Shown one piece after another: positions 7,497-15,300 of a stretch of 64,000 nt of DNA. Position 1 is the stretch's first letter. Every line of letters begins with the position of its first letter. Under the pieces are notes generated by a model that saw nothing but the letters and a program-made list of their open reading frames with translations, was not told where the DNA came from and did not search any database. Source of the DNA: CAYOZN01 sp964408455 (lineage in GTDB: Bacteria > Planctomycetota > Phycisphaerae > UBA1845 > UTPLA1); assembly GCA_964408455.1 (NCBI GenBank), contig CAYOZN010000030.1:1-64000 (forward strand), read 5' to 3'. The translations under genes were made by a program, and so were the position numbers.

Positions 7497-9473
7497 TCAC
7501 TCCTTCAGCACGCGCTCATCCCCAACTCGCCGCGTGAATCCCACCCGGTCCAGGTGCTCCAGCAGCGGCTGCACCACCCGTCGAGTGAGCGACAGCGCGT
7601 CGCGCACATCCGCCAGCTTGAACTTTCGCCCGCCGGCGCCCAACTCGCGCACCTTGCCAGAAAACGTCTCCATCGCCTCCGCCGAAATAAACAGCTCGGC
7701 GCTCACCGATACCAGCCGCGGATCGGTCCGCGCTACATCGAACATCGCCTTCGCGCGCTGCCTCGTCAGCGGTGCAATCGACTTCAGCTTGCCCCACTCA
7801 GGTGGATCAAACCCGGCCGCGGCGATTTCTTTCAGCACCTGCTCCAGTAACGCCGCATCCTCCGGCGCCATCGCCGGCAGAAAGTCCGCACTCGCCACAA
7901 ACGGCCCGCGCACCACGATCTTGCGCGACGCTTCCAGCCGTTCGAACAGCGCCCGGCCCAGCCTCTGCGCGCTTTTTGCGCCCAGCCAGCCAGCGAACTT
8001 GTCCTTGGCGATGCCCGGTTCGCCGGGCTTCATCGCGTGGTGCCTTTTCAGATACGCCGCCGCCCGGGCCTCGACGGCCGCCAGCGTCTCTCGATGGACC
8101 TCCTGCCCGCCAATCTTCACCAGCACTCCATCGCCGCGCAGGCGATCCAGCAGTCCGTCCACCGCCTCCGGTTCGACGCCGGTCTCGCAGGCAAGCCGAT
8201 GCCGCCCCATCGCGCCAAACCCGGCGCGCCGGATGGCTTCGCTCATGCGCTCCATCGCGTCGTCCGATGCCGCCGCCTCTACTTCGTGCCGCGATTGTGG
8301 CAGCATCGGCCGCACCCGCGGCGCCACGGGACGGATGACCACGCCGCCGCCGATCGTCGCGTGCGAATTCTCCGAGCGCAGGATGAACCGCTGCCCGAAC
8401 GCCGCCACCACCGGTCGCGCGAAGCGGAGTTGAACCAGTGACTCGCCGCCCGGCTCAATCTCCTTCGATCCGATGACCACCAGCGTCGCCATCGCCTCCG
8501 TCGTTGCCATGGAAACCCGTACGCCGCTGTGCGACTCTGCCGGCGAATCCCGACGTGCCAGTATGCGAACCCGGGCGTCGACATATCGTGTCGGCGTCAG
8601 ATAGCCCGGCGTCGCCAGCTCCATTCCCGCCTCGATTGATTCCTTCCCCACGCCGGTCAGGTTGAGCGCCGCCCGCTGTCCGCGCACCACGCCTGCCACG
8701 GTCGAGCCGTGCGACTGTACCTCGCGCACCCGGCACTGCGCACCGGGAGGCTGAAGATCGAGTTCCATTTCCGCGCCGGCCCGCCCCGACAGCACCGAAC
8801 CCGTGACGACGGTGCCGCGGCCGTGGATCGTGAACACGCGATCAATCGCAAGGCGGAACACCGAGCGATCGGCCATCCGCGGCAGGTCCTGGGCAATTCG
8901 CCGGACCGTCGATCGAATCTCGTCGAGCCCGTCTCCCGTCTTTGCCGAGACCGCGAGAATGGGCCAGCCGCGCAGGCCCGTCGTCGCAAGAAGTTCGCCC
9001 ACCTGCGCTTTCACTTCTTCGATGCGTTCAGGTGGTGCCACATCAATCTTGCTGATCACCGCCAGGCCGGTGTGAACGCCCAGGAGATCCAGAATCTCCA
9101 CGTGCTCCAGCGTCTGCGGCATGACGCCGTCGTCCGCCGCCACCACCAGCATGCCGATGTCGATGCCCGTGGCCCCCGCCACCATCGCCCGAATGAAACG
9201 CTCGTGACCGGGCACATCGACGACGCCGACGTCGATGTCTTCTCCCCCCGCCGCCGGTGCCGGCAGCGGCAGATGGGCGAAGCCGAGCACGATGGTCATG
9301 CCCCGCCGCTTTTCCTCTTCGAGCCGATCGGGATCCACGCCCGTCAGGGCCTTGACCAGGGAAGACTTGCCGTGGTCGATGTGACCGGCGGTGCCCAGGA
9401 TGAAGTGCCGCCGGGCCGCCTGATCGCTTGCTTCCTGCTGGACCTTGACCGCCATGCCCTCATCGTAGCCCAT
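7497..9473 (-). CDS. selB: Selenocysteine-specific translation elongation factor SelB
   Basis: A 658-residue translational GTPase that delivers Sec-tRNA(Sec) to UGA codons by recognising a SECIS hairpin. The G domain shows the P-loop GTAGHIDHGKSSLVKALTG, the G3 motif DVPGHERFIRAMVAGATG and the G4 motif VISKID. The EF-Tu-like domains II and III follow (VFTIHGRGTVVTGSVLSG). The C-terminal third is the winged-helix SECIS-binding region, ending LTRRVVQPLLEHLDRVGF. Met7 is an alternative start, since the first methionine has no clear ribosome site. It is first in a selB-selA unit. Confidence 0.96.
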   Translation of the reverse strand: MGYDEGMAVKVQQEASDQAARRHFILGTAGHIDHGKSSLVKALTGVDPDRLEEEKRRGMTIVLGFAHLPLPAPAAGGEDIDVGVVDVPGHERFIRAMVAGATGIDIGMLVVAADDGVMPQTLEHVEILDLLGVHTGLAVISKIDVAPPERIEEVKAQVGELLATTGLRGWPILAVSAKTGDGLDEIRSTVRRIAQDLPRMADRSVFRLAIDRVFTIHGRGTVVTGSVLSGRAGAEMELDLQPPGAQCRVREVQSHGSTVAGVVRGQRAALNLTGVGKESIEAGMELATPGYLTPTRYVDARVRILARRDSPAESHSGVRVSMATTEAMATLVVIGSKEIEPGGESLVQLRFARPVVAAFGQRFILRSENSHATIGGGVVIRPVAPRVRPMLPQSRHEVEAAASDDAMERMSEAIRRAGFGAMGRHRLACETGVEPEAVDGLLDRLRGDGVLVKIGGQEVHRETLAAVEARAAAYLKRHHAMKPGEPGIAKDKFAGWLGAKSAQRLGRALFERLEASRKIVVRGPFVASADFLPAMAPEDAALLEQVLKEIAAAGFDPPEWGKLKSIAPLTRQRAKAMFDVARTDPRLVSVSAELFISAEAMETFSGKVRELGAGGRKFKLADVRDALSLTRRVVQPLLEHLDRVGFTRRVGDERVLKE

Positions 9474-9799
9474 CGACCGACCCGCCGACAGCCGATGCGC
9501 TCAGCGTCGTGCGGCCATCACGCCGCCTTGGACCGTGCCGGCGCGCCGTCCCGACATTATCATCTATACGTGGACTGGACGTACGCCGCAGACCCGCAAA
9601 GGGCCAAGGCGTGCGTCGGTCGGGAAGAAGGTCGCAAAGAGCAGCGCGGCGAAATTCTCTTTCGCCCGATCATGCTCTTTGCACTTTTTTGCGCCTAGTT
9701 TTACTCGTCGTTTTTGCTGCCGCCAAGGCTGCCGGCACGTTGTGACGACAGATATTGGTTGACAATCGCCGGGCATCAACCCACGATAGGCTGGCAAGG
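9474..9799. other. Intergenic region with structured hairpin, no supported gene
   Basis: This 326-base gap lies between selB and the divergent TPR gene. It contains the hairpin at 9634-9690. A Lys-rich plus-strand frame from 9535 to 9762 has no homology I recognise and runs through the hairpin. A TTGACA at 9759-9764 lies upstream of the TPR gene, but no good -10 follows. No tRNA(Sec)-like cloverleaf was found here by eye. Confidence 0.5.
9634..9690 (+). terminator. Strong two-part hairpin with U-tract (terminator or attenuator)
   Basis: GCAAAGAGCA (9634-9643) pairs perfectly with TGCTCTTTGC (9673-9682). Inside it GGCGAAA (9648-9654) pairs with TTTCGCC (9660-9666). AC and six T follow (9685-9690). 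It is a rho-independent terminator for plus-strand transcription, yet no plus-strand gene lies upstream. It sits 110 bases before the TPR gene, so it could end a small RNA or attenuate that gene's leader. Confidence 0.6.
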
Positions 9800-10960
9800 A
9801 TGCGAAGGTTCCTTCCCAGCACCATCATCTTTCTCGCCGTCGTCGGCGTCATGTGGCTTTATGTCACGCATTCGACGCCGACGGATTTCGCCAGCCAGTC
9901 TCCCTTCGACGCCCTGAACGATCCGGAGTTCGCCGCCCTCGTCGAGCGCGAGGGCCGCGCCCGTGACATCGTCGCCGGTCTGAAGCCGGGGGCGGAGACT
10001 GCCAGTGCATTGTCGCCGGCGACGCCTTCGGAGAAGCATGGGCCCGATACACGCCGCGGCGGCACGCTGGTGTCGGCGATCGGCGGCCGGCTGGACGGCC
10101 TTATCGCGTGGGGCGCGCAGTCGCTGAACGAGCTGGACGATGCCGCCGCTGCAACCCGCAGCAACCTGCTCCGCTCGCCGTCCGGCAGGGTGTGGACGGC
10201 CTGGGCCGCCTATTCTTCTGGGAAGTTCGAGGCGGCGCTTGCGATCTTTAATGAAGTGCTCAGCCGCCGGCCGGATCATCCGGCCGCCCTCGCCGGCCGC
10301 GCCGAGTCGCTGGTGGCGCTGGGGCGGCATTCCGAAGCCGCCGCCGATTGCGAGAAGCTGGTCAAGTGCCGCCCGGGAGACACTCACGCACTGTACAACC
10401 TCGGCGTGACGCTGGTGCGGCTGGGAGAAGCCGGAAGGGCCGGCGATATGTTTCGCGCCGTGCTTCGATTCGATCCGAAGCACGCCCGCGCGGCCTTCAA
10501 CCTGGCCACGCTGGCCCAGCGGGACGGCCGTCTGTCCGAGGCCCGCACCTGGTGGCATCGCTACACCGAGCTCCGGCCCGACGAGGCCACGGGCTGGTTC
10601 AACCTGGGCGTCGTGCACCTGGATTTTGAGGACGCGGCAGAGGCCATCCGCTGCTTTTCCTACGTCGTCATCATCGATCCCGGCCATCCGGACGGCTATT
10701 CCAACCTGGCGCAGGCCTATCGCGCCGCGGGTGACGTCGATGCGGCACTGTCCGCCCTTCTGCTCGCCGCGGAGCTGTCGCCATGCGACGCCGCCATCAT
10801 GCAGCCGCTGATGGAGCTGCACCTGGCGGCCGCAGCGCACCGACCCATGGAGCGCAAGCGGCACCTGGCGGCGGCCTCGCTCCTGCGCGACCAACTGGAG
10901 ATGGAGAGCGCCGCCCCACCCGCGCCGGTGTCACTGTCGCGGCACGACACGGAGCCTTGA
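9800..10960 (+). CDS. Membrane-anchored TPR protein
   Basis: A 386-residue protein starting at the ATG at 9800. A single N-terminal transmembrane segment (STIIFLAVVGVMWLYV) is followed by a Pro/Ala-rich linker and then tandem tetratricopeptide repeats from about residue 130. Examples are FNEVLSRRPDHPAALAGRAE, LYNLGVTLVRLGEAGRAGDM, FNLGVVHLDFEDAAEAIRCF and YSNLAQAYRAAGDVDAALSA. TPRs mediate protein-protein contacts, and the protein is predicted to face the periplasm. It overlaps no neighbour and ends four bases before the convergent gene. The partner is unknown. Confidence 0.85.
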   Translation: MRRFLPSTIIFLAVVGVMWLYVTHSTPTDFASQSPFDALNDPEFAALVEREGRARDIVAGLKPGAETASALSPATPSEKHGPDTRRGGTLVSAIGGRLDGLIAWGAQSLNELDDAAAATRSNLLRSPSGRVWTAWAAYSSGKFEAALAIFNEVLSRRPDHPAALAGRAESLVALGRHSEAAADCEKLVKCRPGDTHALYNLGVTLVRLGEAGRAGDMFRAVLRFDPKHARAAFNLATLAQRDGRLSEARTWWHRYTELRPDEATGWFNLGVVHLDFEDAAEAIRCFSYVVIIDPGHPDGYSNLAQAYRAAGDVDAALSALLLAAELSPCDAAIMQPLMELHLAAAAHRPMERKRHLAAASLLRDQLEMESAAPPAPVSLSRHDTEP

Positions 10961-10963
10961 CGA

Positions 10964-12454
10964 TCATTCGGTTTCTCCGCCGGGCGCGGCGCGTTTCAAC
11001 CTCAGATCGCATCGGCATCGCAGCACGCCGTCTTCGCCGCGATCCAGCTTTGCCACGACAAATCCGATGCCTTCGAGTTCTTCGCGGGCGTCGTCGCTCA
11101 TCCGGGAATCGCCTTCGAACATCAGTTCGGTCTCCAATTTCTCAAATCCGCCGGCCTCAACCGCATAGTGCACGTGGGCCGGCGGGCCGCTGCCGGGATA
11201 TTGCCCCGGCTTGATGGTGCGATATTCGTAGCGGCCCTCGGCGTCGGTCCGAAGATAGACGAACAGACGCGGGTTCAGAGAGTCGCCCATGTCGGCGACG
11301 TTCCCGCCCGTTGAGGAATACGAACCGCTGTTGCCGGTGTGAAAGGCATAGATGAGCGCGCCGGCGACGGGCTGATCGTCGGCATCGCGGACGACGCCGC
11401 TGACGTGCAGCGGTTCGCCCGGCTCGTCCGGCGTCACCATTGTGGCACTGGAGCGGTCGGCGTATCTGCGGATCAGCCCCCGGAATCGCGGATCTTCGTG
11501 AAAGGCCAGCCAGCCGGCGTCGTGCAGCACATCGGCCGCGTTCATCTTCCGGGCGGCGAGGCGCGTCTCCAGTTGGACCATCAGGTCGTCGGCCAGCGAG
11601 CGGGTCTTTTTCAGACCGCGTTCGGCGACCTGTTGCAGGGCGCCGCGCGGCACCTCCGGAAGCCAGGCATACTCCATGTATCGTGCCGTGTTGCGGGCCA
11701 CGTCGGCGCCAATGAGGCGGCTGACCACCAGCAGTGCCCCATCGATGCCGGCCGAGACGCCGGCCGTGGTGATGATGTCGCCATTATCGACGATGCGCCG
11801 GCCGGCATGCACGCGTGTCTTCGGCGCGGCGCTTCGCAGGCCGTCGACCGCGCCGTACCACGTCGTCGCCTCAAGGCCGTCCAGCAGGCCGCATTCTGCC
11901 AGGGCAAAGGCACCGGTGCAGACCGACATGGTCACGTCCGTGTTGTTTGCGGTCGTCCGGATCCACTCCAGCGCCTTCTTGTCGGACAGCAATCGGTTGG
12001 TGCCGCCGCCGGGCACGACCAGCACGTCCGGCCGCGGGCAATCGTCGATGGTGTGATTGGGTTGAAGTGTCACGAAGCCCTGGCTGGTGACCTGACCCTT
12101 TGAGGGCGACACGAGATAAACCTGAAAGGCCGGGGCATCAAACGCGCGGGCCGCCGCGAAGACCTCGGCCGGACCGGCGAAGTCGAGCAGCTCAACACCA
12201 TCCCACACGAGGATCGCCACTTTCCGAACCGGGCCCTGCGGCACCAGCCGCATGCCGCACACGGGACAGCGGCCGGGCCCCTCAAACGTGAGATGATGAC
12301 AATCTGCCCCGCACGGCGGGCACACGTACCTGTCGCCAACCTGTTCCTTCTTCACTGGCGGCGAAGCGGGCGACTCCTCTGCGACAGCCCAAGTCGACGA
12401 GGCGACAAACAACAGTGCGGCGAACGCGCGGCAGGCTGGCGGGAGGCAGCGCAT
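10964..12454 (-). CDS. Exported heavy-metal-binding / DJ-1-PfpI / intradiol-dioxygenase-like fusion
   Basis: A 496-residue protein whose ATG at 12454 has GGAG eight bases upstream and is followed by a signal peptide (FAALLFVASSTWAVA). Domain 1, about residues 40-72, is a heavy-metal-binding domain with C45/C48, CHH and CPVCGMRLVP. Domain 2, about 78-280, is a GlxA-like DJ-1/PfpI fold: ILVWDGVELLDFAGPAEVF, VLVVPGGGT and the likely nucleophile Cys179 in MSVCTGAFALAECGLL. Domain 3, about 370-490, resembles the intradiol dioxygenase fold: HVSGVVRDADDQPVAGALIY, TDAEGRYEYRTIKPGQYPG and PPAHVHY, which keeps a Tyr and an HxH ligand pair. The combination is unusual and the substrate is unknown. The domain calls are from motifs only. 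Confidence 0.85.
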   Translation of the reverse strand: MRCLPPACRAFAALLFVASSTWAVAEESPASPPVKKEQVGDRYVCPPCGADCHHLTFEGPGRCPVCGMRLVPQGPVRKVAILVWDGVELLDFAGPAEVFAAARAFDAPAFQVYLVSPSKGQVTSQGFVTLQPNHTIDDCPRPDVLVVPGGGTNRLLSDKKALEWIRTTANNTDVTMSVCTGAFALAECGLLDGLEATTWYGAVDGLRSAAPKTRVHAGRRIVDNGDIITTAGVSAGIDGALLVVSRLIGADVARNTARYMEYAWLPEVPRGALQQVAERGLKKTRSLADDLMVQLETRLAARKMNAADVLHDAGWLAFHEDPRFRGLIRRYADRSSATMVTPDEPGEPLHVSGVVRDADDQPVAGALIYAFHTGNSGSYSSTGGNVADMGDSLNPRLFVYLRTDAEGRYEYRTIKPGQYPGSGPPAHVHYAVEAGGFEKLETELMFEGDSRMSDDAREELEGIGFVVAKLDRGEDGVLRCRCDLRLKRAAPGGETE

Positions 12455-12656
12455 GATCGATGCTCCAGAAAAGGATGCGATTGAATTTCGGCGAAACGGG
12501 CCAGTGAATGACCCGCCGGCACCGGCCCCCCTCAAAGAAAACGGGAAGCCGCTCGCCGCCTTTCCTGATTTGAGACATGATAGGCGGGATGAATCCGACC
12601 AGCGCCAAGTCGAACGTCGGATGTTGACGCATCGCCGCGAGATTGGGGATGGCGGC

Positions 12657-12881
12657 TTACGCGAAGGTCGAGTACTCGGTGCGCGAGACTTCGACGCCGC
12701 TGCCGATGATCAGCAGCACGCCGGCGAATAGTCCGGCGGCCGGATGGCTGAGCAGGAAGTTGACCTGTGCATCCACATCGATCCGCGGCCAGAATGCAGC
12801 GCGATCGAAGAGCAGCACGGCCGCCGCGTACAGGAAGACCATGATTCCGATTCCGCGAACGATGCGTGCAAACCAGGACAT
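12657..12881 (-). CDS. Small two-helix membrane protein
   Basis: A 74-residue protein with an AGGGAG ribosome site seven bases before the ATG at 12881. Two hydrophobic segments (IVRGIGIMVFLYAAAVLLF and LFAGVLLIIGSG) flank a short loop. I do not recognise a family. The good ribosome site and the hydrophobic pattern support it as real, although longer frames overlap on both strands. Confidence 0.6.
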   Translation of the reverse strand: MSWFARIVRGIGIMVFLYAAAVLLFDRAAFWPRIDVDAQVNFLLSHPAAGLFAGVLLIIGSGVEVSRTEYSTFA

Positions 12882-13157
12882 GATACTGCTCCCTGCGGGA
12901 CCGCCTCCCGGTCCGGCGTGAAGAAGTCGTGCAGGCGCCGCGCCTTCGGGCACCGCCGGCGACACCAGAGGGCGTTCGCCGATAGTATGCCCTCTTCCTG
13001 GCAGCCGCCGGGCGCATTTGCGGACCGGCCGGTCTGTAGTGAACGGGCAGGTCGTGTCGGCGCGTCGATCTGCCGTGCGGCGCCTGCTCGACTGATGCAG
13101 CACGTTGCGAGACGGCACCATCGCAGCGAAGCTGCATGCGAACACGAGGGACTGGCG

Positions 13158-13436
13158 ATGCCCAGATTTGCCGGTGATTTTCAGGGACCCTGCACCGCCT
13201 GCGACGAATACGTCGAGCTGGCCCTCGGCGTGCGAACCGATGGGCCGGCGATCGCCATGCACTTTGCACCGGGCGGACCCCAGCCGGTCGAGCTTGATGG
13301 ATTCGAGCTGGTGCTGATGCTCGACGATGCGCTCGATGTGCGATTTCGCTTCGCCTGCCCGCTGTGCGGCGGCTGGTCGGACGGACGGGTGACGTGCCGG
13401 GCCGTGCCGGAGCCGGGCGATGCGGCGTCGCGATAA
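13158..13436 (+). CDS. Small protein with CxxC pair
   Basis: A 92-residue acidic protein with a GAGGG ribosome site seven bases before the ATG. CTAC near residue 12 and CPLC near residue 67 could together bind one zinc. The middle part (FELVLMLDDALDVRFRF) looks like beta strands. No family is recognised. Confidence is moderate because it is short and lies in a longer open frame. Confidence 0.5.
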   Translation: MPRFAGDFQGPCTACDEYVELALGVRTDGPAIAMHFAPGGPQPVELDGFELVLMLDDALDVRFRFACPLCGGWSDGRVTCRAVPEPGDAASR

Positions 13437-13456
13437 GCCTGCCCGCCCCGAGTGAA

Positions 13457-13501
13457 GCAAAACGGCCCCCGCTTCCCTGCCGCCGCAGGCCCTCGTTTTG
13501 C
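13457..13501 (+). repeat. Inverted repeat after the small CxxC gene
   Basis: GCAAAACG (13457-13464) and CGTTTTGC (13494-13501) are perfect reverse complements around a GC-rich loop, 20 bases after the stop codon at 13436. A related element, GAAGCAAAACGGC with a later CCGTTTTTG, occurs around 48104-48168 downstream of another gene. It may be a weak bidirectional terminator. Confidence 0.35.
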
Positions 13502-13584
13502 GGACGCTTCGAGTCGACTGACTGACGCTGGTATAATCCACTGATTCGTCCGTCGCTGTTCCGTGACTCACCCGAGGGATTTCG

Positions 13585-14160
13585 ATGCGCCTTCGCGCAC
13601 GCAAGCTGTCCTGGACCGTCATGACGCTGGCACTCATCGGTTGCACCGCCGCGCCGGGGTTGTTCACGCTGCCGGAGGCGCTTTCGCCCGTCCTCGGCGG
13701 GCCGTCGAACGTGCAGCCCTATCTGGGGCGGCTGAAGGCGAATGACGCGTCCGGCGCCGAGATCGGCGACTTTCTGCTGGCCAGTTGCGGCTGCGGCGAC
13801 TGGCGGGCGGTCATGAATTACGACGATGGCACGCTGCGGCACCAGTTCAAGGTGCAGTTCTACTGCGAGGGAGAGTACACGACCGACAAGCCGATCACCG
13901 TCTTCACGCAGGAAGAGCTGGTCGGCCTGCTGGGCACGGTCGATCAGCCGGGCGGCGCGGCGGCCGGCGAGATTGTCTTCGGGCGGACGCGGCTGGGATT
14001 CGACGCGTCGCGCGGAACGAATCACGATGCCACAGCGGAGGCATGCGAGTACTGCCACGTCGGGAATGATCCCATCTTCCCGCTGCCGGAATCGCACCCG
14101 AAGCGGTATCTCGAGGAGCGGAATATCTGCCTGGAGTGCCATTCGGCGAACGGGCAGTAG
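13585..14160 (+). CDS. Lipoprotein with two CxxCH heme-binding motifs
   Basis: A 191-residue protein with a lipoprotein signal (VMTLALIGC, lipid-anchored Cys20). The C-terminal 40 residues carry C154-x2-C157-H158 (CEYCH) and C182-x2-C185-H186 (CLECH), the covalent heme c attachment motif, so it may be a diheme c-type cytochrome on the periplasmic face of a membrane. An unusual CGCGDWR lies near residue 68. His86, His147 and His171 are possible distal ligands. The N-terminal 150 residues match no family I know. Redox function is inferred from the motifs only. Confidence 0.75.
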   Translation: MRLRARKLSWTVMTLALIGCTAAPGLFTLPEALSPVLGGPSNVQPYLGRLKANDASGAEIGDFLLASCGCGDWRAVMNYDDGTLRHQFKVQFYCEGEYTTDKPITVFTQEELVGLLGTVDQPGGAAAGEIVFGRTRLGFDASRGTNHDATAEACEYCHVGNDPIFPLPESHPKRYLEERNICLECHSANGQ

Positions 14161-14543
14161 CCAGGTCATAGGGCCGCGCAATCGACAATTTTCCTGGAAA
14201 AAAATTGGAATCGCCGGCACTCGGACGGAACCAAGACGACGCCTCCATCGGGTAAACACCCCATGCGGCGCAGAAAAACAGGCGATGCAAAGCGATGCAA
14301 AGCGGAGCGCGCGTCACTTTGCGGGTGCATTTGAAGCTTGCCTCCAGTCCTGCCGCTGCTGCGCGGTCTACCCAGTAGAATAGCTCCCCGTTCCCCGCGG
14401 GCCGAGGACGAAATCCACAGATTGCACAGATGACGCAGATGAGACAGATGAGAATAGGCCGGGACAAATGGGGCACCAACCGGCTGATCGCGGTCAGACA
14501 AAGAAAAGGTGTCAGACAAAGAAAGGTGGACAAAGAAAAGTTG
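14161..14543. other. Intergenic region with short repeats downstream of transposase
   Basis: No gene is supported here. Near 14415-14452 a CAGATG-type short direct repeat occurs (CACAGATGACGCAGATGAG). Near 14284-14305 GATGCAAAGC is tandemly repeated. The repeat at 14493-14540 abuts the transposase 3' end. Confidence 0.5.
14493..14540 (-). repeat. Tandem repeat at 3' end of transposase gene
   Basis: On the plus strand GTCAGACAAAGAAAAGGT (14493-14510) is repeated as GTCAGACAAAGAAAGGT (14511-14527) and then as the partial copy GGACAAAGAAAAG. On the transposase strand this gives three copies of a TTTCTTTGTC tail starting just past the stop codon. It probably marks the mobile element's end. Confidence 0.55.
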
Positions 14544-15158
14544 TCAGGATTCGTTTACATCTTCCTTTCGCGGCCGCCCGCGCGGGCGGAGCGTGATGTA
14601 GAGCCCCAGGCGCGCGGCGGTCCGCGCCTTCCACGCGTCGTCGCCCAGCGGAGTGCCGCGGGCGATGCACTGCCGAACCGCCGTGGCGTTCGCCTCCTGC
14701 ATCGGCCGGTTCACCTGCCGCAGCCAGTCGCGCGGCGGATCGACCGGCCACGGGCTCAGCGTCGGCCTTACTCGCGACGGCCCGCCGAGCCGAAGCGACA
14801 GGCTTGACCAGCGCCAGTCCTCGGCTCGCGGCGACAACCCCGCTCGCACCGCATTGGCCTCGACATATCGGCACGCGGTCAGAAAGTGCTCGTCCTGCTG
14901 AATCGGAAAGCACTTGAAGCGGCCCTGGTATAATGGCCCCTGGCCGATGGTATGATGATGGGCGTGCCAGCGATGGGTGTGCGTGACCTGCACCCACTGC
15001 ATCCAGGTGGACAAGTCCGTCCGTCGGCCGGCTAGGACGATGAGGTGCCAGTGGTTCGGCATCAGGCAATAGGCGAGCAGTGAGGCCGCGTCGGCTCTGC
15101 CCAGGGCCTCGGCGCGAAATTCAGCAATGTGCCGACAACGCGTCGATCGTCGGACCAT
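14544..15158 (-). mobile_element. REP-associated tyrosine transposase (IS200-like), N-terminally truncated
   Basis: A 204-residue HUH single-strand transposase. The HUH motif is H36-W-H38 in AYCLMPNHWHLIVL, and the catalytic tyrosine is probably in CRYVEANAVRAGL. Other family segments are THTHRWHAHHHT, LYQGRFKCFPI and the end GLYITLRPRGRPRK. Full-length relatives begin about 35 residues earlier with a YHVxNRG segment. That segment is absent here, and the frame is closed by a stop about 30 bases upstream of the ATG at 15158. The copy therefore looks 5'-truncated and may be inactive or domesticated. Such enzymes mobilise palindromic REP repeats. Confidence 0.8.
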
Positions 15159-15300
15159 CGCCCACCTGAGGCCAAGTCCGCATGCGTTGCGAAAATATCA
15201 GACGTGACGGGCACGGTGCGACTGTGCCGTCGGGCAGTTCGCGACGGCGTTGTTCCACCAACGAGGCGCGGCGAACTTCGCGCTACGTTTTGCCAATCTG

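Noticed and set aside
9535..9762. Lys-rich plus-strand frame in the selB upstream gap
   Set aside because: It runs through the terminator-like hairpin and has no family resemblance; the composition is explained by the hairpin.
9474..9799. Possible tRNA(Sec) gene near selB
   Set aside because: No acceptor stem, UCA anticodon loop or TTCGA-type T arm was found in the gap on either strand.
12532..14259. Very long minus-strand open frame opposite the CxxC, CxxCH and neighbouring genes
   Set aside because: Its product is Arg/Pro-rich and resembles no family; the plus-strand genes inside have lipoboxes, ribosome sites and recognisable motifs. Long antisense frames are common at this base composition.
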